From contig NZ_JAAIXY010000013.1 of the NCBI RefSeq assembly GCF_010894455.1, positions 248,001-312,000 of the forward strand: 64,000 bases of DNA. The letters are read 5' to 3'. Positions within the stretch are counted from its first letter, which is position 1. Every line of letters begins with the position of its first letter. Both the position numbers and the translations under genes were made by a program. The notes beneath the pieces were generated by a model that saw only the letters and a program-made list of their open reading frames with translations, ran no database searches and was not told the DNA's origin. The stretch comes from Myxococcus eversor. GTDB taxonomy: Bacteria > Myxococcota > Myxococcia > Myxococcales > Myxococcaceae. This document shows, one piece after another, positions 18,808-26,247 of the stretch.

Positions 18808-19566
18808 TCAAGGCAATGAGCGGCCGCCGATTGCAGGGAAGCGCTCATAGGTACGCAGAAGCGTGGCCAGGTGCTCTGGGTTGTCGAGGTCGAGCGGCGC
18901 GTTCGTGAGCCGCACGACCCATCCGCCCGATGCCGTGTAACGCGCGCGGGAAAGCAGGTCCGCATCCCGGGCCTGGTCGGGAAACCCGATGGCTCGGGCA
19001 GTAGCGGCCGACCAGTAGTTCAGCCATCCGAGGCGATGCGGAATCTCCGGCGAGTGGAGCATCTCGGGGAGTTTGAGTGCGGGCAGCCCACGGGGAGGAC
19101 GCGGTGGCCCCTCCACTATGGGGCTCGTCTGCTCGGCGATCTCCACCCCCGCCTTGAACGGTGTTGCGTGTCCCCAGAGTGCACCCGCGCCCTCTGCAAT
19201 GGCCTCAAGGACGTCGGTGGTGGCATCAGGGCCAGCAGTGTCGAGTGGAAGGTCGACATGGACTTCGACGTGCGGTGGGCTTCCCGCTGCAAGCCCGCTC
19301 GGGTTCTCCCACGCGGCAATCGTTACAGGATGCTCGTCGTTGTCGTTGCTCAGGAACAGAAAGCCGCTGCTCGTCCTGTTGGCTCTGACCCATGCGTCGC
19401 GGTCGGGCAACGCGATGAGGTCCTCCTTTTCAGAGGAGGTCCACTCCAAGCGCAATCCAGGAAGCGCACGCTCCATTCCATGGATGATGGCCAGCGCACG
19501 GCCTTCGTCGCCCTGGAAGACAGGTGCGTAGACGATGATGGCGAGTTCATCCTGTCTGGATGTCAT
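18808..19566 (-). CDS. Probable immunity protein (Imm52/DUF5953-like)
   Basis: About 252 aa, soluble. The C-terminal part, with LGWLNYWSAATARAIGFPD and a GGWVVRLT-to-PLDLDNPEH segment, matches my memory of Imm52-type proteins found behind myxobacterial toxins. The ATG at 19566 starts one base after the toxin stop, so the pair is co-translated. An alternative start at 19593 would overlap the toxin end. The role inferred from context is neutralisation of the adjacent nuclease toxin in the producing cell. Confidence 0.65.
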   Translation of the reverse strand: MTSRQDELAIIVYAPVFQGDEGRALAIIHGMERALPGLRLEWTSSEKEDLIALPDRDAWVRANRTSSGFLFLSNDNDEHPVTIAAWENPSGLAAGSPPHVEVHVDLPLDTAGPDATTDVLEAIAEGAGALWGHATPFKAGVEIAEQTSPIVEGPPRPPRGLPALKLPEMLHSPEIPHRLGWLNYWSAATARAIGFPDQARDADLLSRARYTASGGWVVRLTNAPLDLDNPEHLATLLRTYERFPAIGGRSLP

Positions 19567-19567
19567 T

Positions 19568-20479
19568 TCAACACCAATCCATGATGACGACATTGAGAGT
19601 GGGATCCGCCAGCCTCAGCTCGGCTTTGTGAGCCTCGCTGCGCACTCCAACGAAGAAGTGATATCCACACTCCTTGGCGAGCAGCGCCTCGCGCTGCAGT
19701 TCGGCCAGCTTCATCTTGACGAAGAACCTTCGCGAGCGGGGCGACTGTTTCTCGAAATCATCTGTCTTGACCTCCCACAGAGTGCGAGTGGTGAGGACCA
19801 GTGCATCGAAGTATTTGCCGTTGATGAGTACATTCAGGCCGGGAAAGTTGTTGCCCGGAACGTTGTTGGCGCATTCGTCATGCGAGTCGTTTCCTCCACG
19901 GGGCGGTCCTGGAATGGGCCTGCACTCCGGTCGGCGCTGTCGCCCCAGCGGGTCGGTCGGAATGGGTGGGAACGAATCCTGCCCTGAAGTTTCAGGATTG
20001 GGCGTTCGATTCGGGGAGGAGTCCTCGTGAGGAGTGGGCTTCGTGTTGGCGACGGCTTCTGGCTCGTCGGAGCTGCTCCCCCTCAGTTCATATGCTTCCA
20101 ATGCCTCCTTGATGGCGACTCCCACCACCACCACGCCCACGACAATCACCGTGCCCACAACAAGCTCAGGGGCAGCCAGGATACAGAGGCCGATTCCCAG
20201 GGTAGCCGTGCCCGCCGAAGCAACGGCGCATCTTCCGGTCCGGTCGTTGAAGCGGACCCGGTCATGGTCGAGGGCGCGAAAACACCGCTCCGCCATAATG
20301 GGCCAGGGCTGAGAAGCCTCACGGACGACGCACCGGCCCCCGTCTCTCCACGGGAGCCTGGCCGCGCGCTGGAGGTTGGCGACCCGCGGGTTCGAGGTCA
20401 CGCGACCTCGTGGTTCTGGTGTCGACGCAGCGCACGCCGAGAGGAAGAGCAGCAGGGCGGTACAGGCACGGAGACGCAT
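19568..20479 (-). CDS. Lipoprotein toxin with PD-(D/E)xK-like nuclease end
   Basis: 303 aa. The signal peptide ends in a lipobox (LFLSAC, Cys16). Two hydrophobic stretches at about residues 88-125 could cross a membrane. A Pro/Ser/Asn-rich linker (135-210) leads to a C-terminal domain starting at CANNVPGNN. That domain has Asp225, then Glu236-Val-Lys238 in FDALVLTTRTLWEVKT, the spacing of a PD-(D/E)xK nuclease, followed by a helix with QREALLAKE. I recall this arrangement as DUF6310 in Myxococcales. The build (lipoprotein leader, hydrophobic escort segment, nuclease tail, immunity gene right behind) parallels SitA toxins passed between kin by outer membrane exchange. Confidence 0.65.
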   Translation of the reverse strand: MRLRACTALLLFLSACAASTPEPRGRVTSNPRVANLQRAARLPWRDGGRCVVREASQPWPIMAERCFRALDHDRVRFNDRTGRCAVASAGTATLGIGLCILAAPELVVGTVIVVGVVVVGVAIKEALEAYELRGSSSDEPEAVANTKPTPHEDSSPNRTPNPETSGQDSFPPIPTDPLGRQRRPECRPIPGPPRGGNDSHDECANNVPGNNFPGLNVLINGKYFDALVLTTRTLWEVKTDDFEKQSPRSRRFFVKMKLAELQREALLAKECGYHFFVGVRSEAHKAELRLADPTLNVVIMDWC

Positions 20480-20622
20480 GGTGACGTCCTTTCAGTCGGG
20501 CCCGGGCGCCGGGGTCAACTATGTCTGCTGGAGTATGCCAGGACGCGCGAACGACGAGAGCACTCTGACGCCCTGGTGTGGGCGATGAGGTCATCAAACT
20601 CGCTCGGCCTGGTGCTGGGGGG

Positions 20623-22593
20623 CTACGGAGTCAGGCCGCTGAACTCCGGGTGACGGCGCGCGGCCTCCTGGTAGGGCGAGAGCACGCGGTGCTCCTCCCG
20701 TCCCGTGAGGGACAGCGCCCACAGAGGGAAGATGCGCAGATAGGTGTCGTAGTGGATGGCGCAGGTGCGACTGAAGACCCCCGCCTCCGGCTCGCGTGGC
20801 CACCGGCCATCGGCCCCCTGTCGCGCGCGCAGCCACGCCACTCCTCGGCGAGTGACCTCCGAGTCACCCTCGCCGGCGGCCACGAGTGACAGCAGCGCCC
20901 ATGACGTCGTCACCGCGTGCCCCGTGGCCCCCTCCACCCAGCGACGCTCACGGCAGCTCTGGATGGTCTCGCTCCAGGCGCCGTCCTCGCGCTGGTGCTC
21001 CTCGAGAAAGCGGACCGCCTGGCGCAGCGCCGGGTTTCCAGGCCGGGCGCCACCGGCCACGAGGCCCGTCACCCCGAACCACGTGCCATAGCTGAAGCAC
21101 ACGCCCCACGAGCCCTCCCAGCCTCCGTCAGGCCGCTGCGTGCGGCGCAGGAAGTCCAGGCCGCGCGCGATGGCCTGACCCACCGGAGCTCCGGGCCGGG
21201 CCCTTCGCCAGGCGATGAGTGCCTGGACGCAGGCGGATGTGCACTCGACATAGCTGACGTCCACCATGACGCCAGAGAACACGTCGGAGGGATTGAACCG
21301 TTCCATCCAGCGGGGGGCTCGTGTGCGCTCGTACGTGGCCCACCCGCCATCGCGATTCTGGAGCGAGAGGATGAACTCCACGGCCTGGGCCAGTCGCTCG
21401 CGAGGCACGCGGTTGAGCCCCAGCGGCTCCAACAACAGACACGCCTTCACCGCCTCCGCCGTGCAGTCGCTGATGGGCCAGCCATGGGCGCGCGTGCTGA
21501 AGGGCCAGCCCCCTCGGCTCGGATGACGGTGGAAGCGCTCGGCACGCGGAGAGTCCTCCAGCACCTGCTCCGACTCCAGGAAGCGGCTCGCGCGCGCGAG
21601 CGTGGCCCGTGCCTCCTCCTGGCCTGAGACCACCAGCGCCTGGACCGCGAAGGCGGTGTCCCAGAGCTGCGAGGAGTTGTAGCCATTGACCGTCACGCCC
21701 TCCGGAGTGCGCTGGAGGTAGTCCGGCAGGCGCTCCAGGTGGGCGCGCACCTCCGGGCCGTCTGGCCGGGCCAGATGCCACACCACGGTGTTGAGCACCT
21801 TGTTGATGGGCCCGATGCAGATGAAGTGCGTGGCCTCGTCCTCGCCGCGAATCTGCGCCAGCGACTCCTCCAGCGCGCGGTCGCGGAGCCGCCTGGAATG
21901 CAGCCGCTCGTAGAGCCCGAGCACGCGATTCACCGCCCGCAGCCACGCGCCGCGCGGAGTGTAGACGTCGGTGGCGGCGACCCGGTTGCGTGCGGCCTTC
22001 CAGTCCACGTCCGCGTAGGGCAGGGGATACAGCTCGCGGCGCAGCTCGGCCAGCAAGGGCGTCTCGGCGGCGCGCGCACGGCGGCCATAGAGCCAGCCCA
22101 TGGGCAGGTACACCATGCGGCAGTGGCACCACAGGCGCGACGGATGGAACGGCAGCGCGCGCGGCAGCAGCCACAGCTCCGGCGGCGTGGGCGCGAGCCC
22201 GTCGTATTCGTAGAGCCCCAGCAGGGCGAGGACGGCCTTGCCCCAGGAGCCACTGCCCAGCGGTCCGCCCCGAGGCAGGAACCAATCTCGCGCACGGATG
22301 AGGCCCGGGTCCTCGGCCTCGACGCCGAGCAGCCGCAGCGCCACGTAGTTGAGCACCGTCGTGAAGACGAGGCTCGGTGACTCCACGTCCAGCCCCCAGC
22401 CGCCATCCTCGTTCTGATGGGCGCGAGCGTAGGTGACGAGGCCCTCCCGGGTGCGTGCGTCCGGAGCCCGTCCAAGCACATACAGCCCGGCCACGTATAC
22501 CGGGCTCAAGAAGAGGGGCCCGCTGTAGTCGCCCTTCCAGGAGCCATCCGCCTCCTGGGTCCGGGCAAGCACGTCACGGGCCCGCTGCATCAT
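20623..22593 (-). CDS. Oxidosqualene cyclase, cycloartenol-synthase type
   Basis: 656 aa, with many QW repeats (QNxDGGW) as in all triterpene cyclases. The acid motif is SDCTAE (Asp376-Cys377), the oxidosqualene-cyclase form, not the DxDD of squalene-hopene cyclases. LWCHCRMVYLPM also matches oxidosqualene cyclases. Three product-determining positions read Tyr305 (GYNSSQLWDT), His370 and Ile374 (HGWPISD), the residues of plant cycloartenol synthase (Tyr410/His477/Ile481); lanosterol synthases have Thr, Gln or Cys, and Val. The predicted product is therefore cycloartenol from 2,3-oxidosqualene. The ATG at 22593 overlaps the squalene synthase stop (ATGA), so the two are co-translated. Confidence 0.9.
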   Translation of the reverse strand: MMQRARDVLARTQEADGSWKGDYSGPLFLSPVYVAGLYVLGRAPDARTREGLVTYARAHQNEDGGWGLDVESPSLVFTTVLNYVALRLLGVEAEDPGLIRARDWFLPRGGPLGSGSWGKAVLALLGLYEYDGLAPTPPELWLLPRALPFHPSRLWCHCRMVYLPMGWLYGRRARAAETPLLAELRRELYPLPYADVDWKAARNRVAATDVYTPRGAWLRAVNRVLGLYERLHSRRLRDRALEESLAQIRGEDEATHFICIGPINKVLNTVVWHLARPDGPEVRAHLERLPDYLQRTPEGVTVNGYNSSQLWDTAFAVQALVVSGQEEARATLARASRFLESEQVLEDSPRAERFHRHPSRGGWPFSTRAHGWPISDCTAEAVKACLLLEPLGLNRVPRERLAQAVEFILSLQNRDGGWATYERTRAPRWMERFNPSDVFSGVMVDVSYVECTSACVQALIAWRRARPGAPVGQAIARGLDFLRRTQRPDGGWEGSWGVCFSYGTWFGVTGLVAGGARPGNPALRQAVRFLEEHQREDGAWSETIQSCRERRWVEGATGHAVTTSWALLSLVAAGEGDSEVTRRGVAWLRARQGADGRWPREPEAGVFSRTCAIHYDTYLRIFPLWALSLTGREEHRVLSPYQEAARRHPEFSGLTP

Positions 22594-23636
22594 CTCATCG
22601 CCTCGGCCCCCTGGGGCACGCGCGAGCACTCCGCGTAGAACGCCCGGAGCGCCGCATCCGAGGCGACCCGCTCCTGCGTGCGCAGCATCACGTTCAGCAC
22701 CGCGTCCCGGCCAATCTTCACCGGGGTAGGGTCGAACACCGCGGGATTTCCCTCCACCACGTTGAGCGTCATCACCGCGAAGAAGAGGGGATACAGGCAG
22801 AACAGCCGGAGGCCTGGCTCTTCGGGCGGAATCGCCAGCGAGTATTCGAGCGCTTCATCCAGCTCACGGCGCGCCACCGCCACCAGCTCCGTGTGCAGCG
22901 CCATCGCCCGGGCGCGATTGCCTGGCAGCGCAAGCGTGGCCGGCTCCAGGCCGTACGCGGCCATCCGGTCCAGCGGCAGCCAGCAGCGTGCGTTGTCCAG
23001 GTCCTCGCGCACGTCCTTCAGGATGTTGGCGAGCTGCAACCCCCTGCCAAACGCGACGGCCTTCGGGACGAGCAGGGCCTGTCTCGCTGGAGTGACGAGC
23101 GGCGAGTAGTCGATGAAGAGTCCGGTCAGCATCTCGCCCACCACGCCCGCCACGAAGTAGCAGTACGTGAGCGTCGCCTGGAGGTCCGGCAGCCCCAGCA
23201 CCCGCGCGGCGCGTCCGTGCTGTCGCTGAATCTGACTCATGCCGTCGGTCATGATGCGCATGCAGCGCACGATGTGGGGATGGACCCAGGAGGGAAGCGA
23301 GGCCAGGGTCTTCAGCACCGTGGAGATGCCCATGAGGAGCTCCACTTCGGCCTCGGGCGCGGACTCACGCAGCGCCGAGGCGGCCCGGCGGGCAAAGGCC
23401 TGGGAGCGTGCTTCCCAGCCCGGCTCCAGCCTCACGAGGCCCATCAGCTCGTCGAACAGCTCCCGCTGGAATGGCAGGCGGGCTTCATCCTCCAGCGTGT
23501 CCGCGACGCGGCAGAGCAGGTAGGCCACCGTGACGGCGAGGTCCAGGGGCTCCGGCAGCAGGGGGATGTTCAGCGCGAATGTCCGGGAGACCTTGGGTAG
23601 CACCGCTCGGCAGAACGACTCTTCCAGGGCAACCAT
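22590..23636 (-). CDS. Squalene synthase
   Basis: 348 aa. It has the trans-isoprenyl diphosphate synthase fold motifs: VSRTFALNI near residue 16, the first Asp-rich motif RVADTLEDE near residue 47, and the second NILKDVREDLDNARCWLP near residue 200. The DTxED form and the SRTFALNI start point to squalene synthase and away from phytoene synthase. It joins two farnesyl diphosphates to squalene. The ATG at 23636 follows GGAGG; a GTG at 23648 overlaps that site and is less likely. It is co-translated with the cyclase downstream and divergent from squalene monooxygenase, with only 29 bases between the starts. Confidence 0.88.
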   Translation of the reverse strand: MVALEESFCRAVLPKVSRTFALNIPLLPEPLDLAVTVAYLLCRVADTLEDEARLPFQRELFDELMGLVRLEPGWEARSQAFARRAASALRESAPEAEVELLMGISTVLKTLASLPSWVHPHIVRCMRIMTDGMSQIQRQHGRAARVLGLPDLQATLTYCYFVAGVVGEMLTGLFIDYSPLVTPARQALLVPKAVAFGRGLQLANILKDVREDLDNARCWLPLDRMAAYGLEPATLALPGNRARAMALHTELVAVARRELDEALEYSLAIPPEEPGLRLFCLYPLFFAVMTLNVVEGNPAVFDPTPVKIGRDAVLNVMLRTQERVASDAALRAFYAECSRVPQGAEAMR

Positions 23637-23665
23637 GGCTTCCTCCACTGCGTCATGTCGTATCC

Positions 23666-25105
23666 ATGACCAGTTCTTGCGTCATGGGGGTGGCTTGCGT
23701 GCGCGATGTCGATGTGGTGATTGCGGGAGGCGGCCCCGCGGGCTGCGCCACGGCGGCGGCGCTCGCCGACCTGGGGCTGTCCGTGCTGCTGGTGGACGCG
23801 GGCGTGGACCGCCACAAGCAGCTCTCTGGAGAGCTGCTTCACCCCGCCGGGGTGCGTGACTTGCGCGGACTCGGCTTCGGTGACGTCGTGGACGCCTGGA
23901 AGGCGCGACCCGTGCGTGGCTTCGCGGTCGTCTTCTCCTCCCCCGCGCGCACCGTCCTCCTTCCGTATGGACATGGCGCGACGGGCCTGTCGCTCGAGCA
24001 CGCCACGCTGACCATCCCCCTGCTGGAAGCAGTGGCCCGGCGACCGGGCGTCACCCTGCTGGCCCGCGCCCGCGTGACGGCCGTGGAGCACAACGACGAG
24101 CGCGGCGTCCGACTGCGCTTCTCCCACGAAGGCGTCGACCAGACGGTGCGCGCCCGGCTGCTGGTGGCCGCGGACGGACGCGCGTCGCCCGTGCGGCGCA
24201 TGCTGGGCATCGCCGAGCACTTCACGCGCATCTCCACCATGCTGGGCCTCACCGTCGACAGCGCCTGCCTGCCGTACCCCGACCATGGCCATCAGTTCGT
24301 GGGAGGGCCGCTGTACGCGCTGGCCTATGCCATTGAACCCGGTGTGGCGCGGGTGATGGTGGACCTCCCCCTGGGCAGCACCGCCGACACGCTGAAGGAG
24401 CGGCCGGAGCTGCTGCGCACACTTCCTCCCGCGCTGCGGAGCGAGGTCCGTCGCGCACTGGAGCAACCCCCGGCACCACGCATGGCCTCCAATGACGACC
24501 GGCTCTCCGCGACGGTGAGGGTGGGGAGCGCCGTGCTGGTGGGCGACGCCGCGTCGTGCTGTCACCCGCTCACCGGCAGCGGCATGGCCTCGTGCTTTCA
24601 CGATGCGCGCGCGCTCCAGGACGCGCTGCGCCAGCACCCGGAGGATGTTCCTCGCGCGCTGGAGTCCTACGAGCGCGCCCGGCGGCCGGCCCAGCGCACC
24701 CGTGTCGCGCTCGCCTCCGCGCTCTACGACGCTTGCTCCGGACAGGACGAGGGCATGGGCGCACTGCGCCAGGGCCTGCTGCACTACTGGGAGCACAGCC
24801 CGCGCGGAGCCAGCGCCTCCATGGCCCTGCTCGCGTCCGAGGATTCGCGCATGCGGGTGATGGCGCGTGAGTACCTCTGCGTCGTCGGCCATGCCCTGGT
24901 GGGCTTGCGCCCGTCGCGCCGACAGCCGGTGCGCCTCCGGGCCGCCGTGCCGCTGCTGCGCTCGGTCGGGCCGCCCCTGCGAGATGCCGTGGCGAGTACG
25001 GTTGAGCAGATGGGGAACTGGTGGCATCGCCGCGTCCGCCGTCCAGTCTACACGCTCGCCCGTTCGGGCAGGGCGTTACCCAGGCGCGCCTTCGCATCCA
25101 GTTGA
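23666..25105 (+). CDS. Squalene monooxygenase (epoxidase)
   Basis: About 479 aa. The FAD-binding Rossmann motif AGGGPAGCATAAAL sits near the N-terminus. LSGELLHPAG follows, then the VAADGRAS motif near residue 175 and the second FAD motif GDAASCCHPLTGSGM near 295; this HPLTGxGM form is typical of squalene epoxidases. It makes (3S)-2,3-oxidosqualene, the substrate of the cyclase encoded beside it. Start choice is uncertain: ATG at 23666, ATG at 23684 or GTG at 23699 are all in frame, and the last has the best spacing to a G-rich stretch. Its 3' end overlaps the convergent glycosyltransferase gene by 58 bases. Confidence 0.88.
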   Translation: MTSSCVMGVACVRDVDVVIAGGGPAGCATAAALADLGLSVLLVDAGVDRHKQLSGELLHPAGVRDLRGLGFGDVVDAWKARPVRGFAVVFSSPARTVLLPYGHGATGLSLEHATLTIPLLEAVARRPGVTLLARARVTAVEHNDERGVRLRFSHEGVDQTVRARLLVAADGRASPVRRMLGIAEHFTRISTMLGLTVDSACLPYPDHGHQFVGGPLYALAYAIEPGVARVMVDLPLGSTADTLKERPELLRTLPPALRSEVRRALEQPPAPRMASNDDRLSATVRVGSAVLVGDAASCCHPLTGSGMASCFHDARALQDALRQHPEDVPRALESYERARRPAQRTRVALASALYDACSGQDEGMGALRQGLLHYWEHSPRGASASMALLASEDSRMRVMAREYLCVVGHALVGLRPSRRQPVRLRAAVPLLRSVGPPLRDAVASTVEQMGNWWHRRVRRPVYTLARSGRALPRRAFASS

Positions 25106-26247
25106 TAGTTCCGGCCGCGCCAGTCCACCTCGCGCGACAGCCGCGCCGACAGCGCCACGCCCGCGCCCAGCAGCGGCAGCACCGCGGGCACCCAATAGTG
25201 CCGGGGGGAGATGCGCGGCCCGTTGCATTCCCGCTGGAGCCGGAGCTGGCTCCACACGGAGAATCCGATGGGCAATGACGCCAGGGCCGCGTGTCCCCAC
25301 TTCCTCTGGGTGGCGGCCGCGACCAGCCCACCCCATGCGAGCCAGCCCATCACCCCTCGCACCCAGTTGGGCCGCGCGAAGTTCCAGGGGAGGCCCGCCT
25401 CCGAGAAGAGCACCCAGCGCCGGAAGATGCGCAGGAAGGCGCGCAGCTCCAACTGTCCGGTGACGATGCGCAGGGGCGTGTGGATGACGCGGTTCTTCCA
25501 CCCCGCCTCATGTAGCCGGCGCCCCAGGTACATGTCATCCACGAACTGACCGGCGGCGCAGCCCACTCCTCCGATGTCCGTGAGCGCCTCCCGGCGGAAC
25601 ACCATCAACTGACCCATGATGAAGGGCAGGGCACCGTCGGGCCCGGCCGCCCGTGCCACCGACGAGCCGTACCAGGCATTCACCAGCAACCCGTAGCCCA
25701 CGTCTCCCGCGAGGGGTGCCTCCGCCGCCGCGTAGATGGGAGCGAACGTCGCGCCCGTCCGCTCATCCTCCAGCAGCGCGCTCACCAGCGCGGTGAGCAC
25801 CCCGGGCGCGGGCCGCGTGTCGGAGTCGCTGAATGCCAGGAGCGTGCCTCGGGCGCGCGCCACGCCCACCTGCATGGCGTTGAGCTTTCCCGTCAGGCCT
25901 CGCGGAGGCTCTCCCGCCACGAGCAGCTCCACCCGCTTCGCGCGCGTCGGGTGGGCGCCAAGTTCCTCCCGGGTGACGGCGAACGCGGGGTCCTCCTCGC
26001 TGTCGAAGACGAAGAGCACCTCCCACTCGCCCGGATAGTCCAGGTCCAGCAGCGCGCGGACGTTCTGCCGCGCCTCCACGTCCAGTCCCCGGATGGGTCG
26101 GATGACCGTCACCGAGGGCGGCTCGAACCTCCTCACGGCCGGGGCCGGGCGCCGTCGCAGGCCCGCCATCAATCCCCGGTGTCCCTGGGCCAGCACGCCG
26201 AGCGCCGCCACTCCCGCCGCCACCCACGCCACGTCCCGCGTGTTCAT
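25048..26247 (-). CDS. GT21-like glycosyltransferase in sterol block
   Basis: 399 aa. An N-terminal membrane anchor is followed by a GT2-fold domain: VIRPIRGLDVE, D1 in FDSEED, D2 in SDSDTRP, D3 in QFVDDMYLG, and a downstream FRRW element. C-terminal hydrophobic helices (about 310-370) complete the pattern of ceramide glucosyltransferases and the hopanoid enzyme HpnI. The (Q/R)xxRW motif is imperfect here. It probably transfers a sugar from a nucleotide donor onto a membrane lipid; context suggests a sterol or other polycyclic lipid. The ATG at 26247 overlaps the stop of the MMPL gene (ATGA), so it belongs to the mvaA-MMPL-glycosyltransferase operon. Confidence 0.78.
   Translation of the reverse strand: MNTRDVAWVAAGVAALGVLAQGHRGLMAGLRRRPAPAVRRFEPPSVTVIRPIRGLDVEARQNVRALLDLDYPGEWEVLFVFDSEEDPAFAVTREELGAHPTRAKRVELLVAGEPPRGLTGKLNAMQVGVARARGTLLAFSDSDTRPAPGVLTALVSALLEDERTGATFAPIYAAAEAPLAGDVGYGLLVNAWYGSSVARAAGPDGALPFIMGQLMVFRREALTDIGGVGCAAGQFVDDMYLGRRLHEAGWKNRVIHTPLRIVTGQLELRAFLRIFRRWVLFSEAGLPWNFARPNWVRGVMGWLAWGGLVAAATQRKWGHAALASLPIGFSVWSQLRLQRECNGPRISPRHYWVPAVLPLLGAGVALSARLSREVDWRGRNYQLDAKARLGNALPERASV

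Noticed and set aside
20623-22593. Squalene-hopene cyclase
   Set aside because: The motif is SDCTAE, not DxDD, and squalene monooxygenase is adjacent, so the substrate is oxidosqualene.
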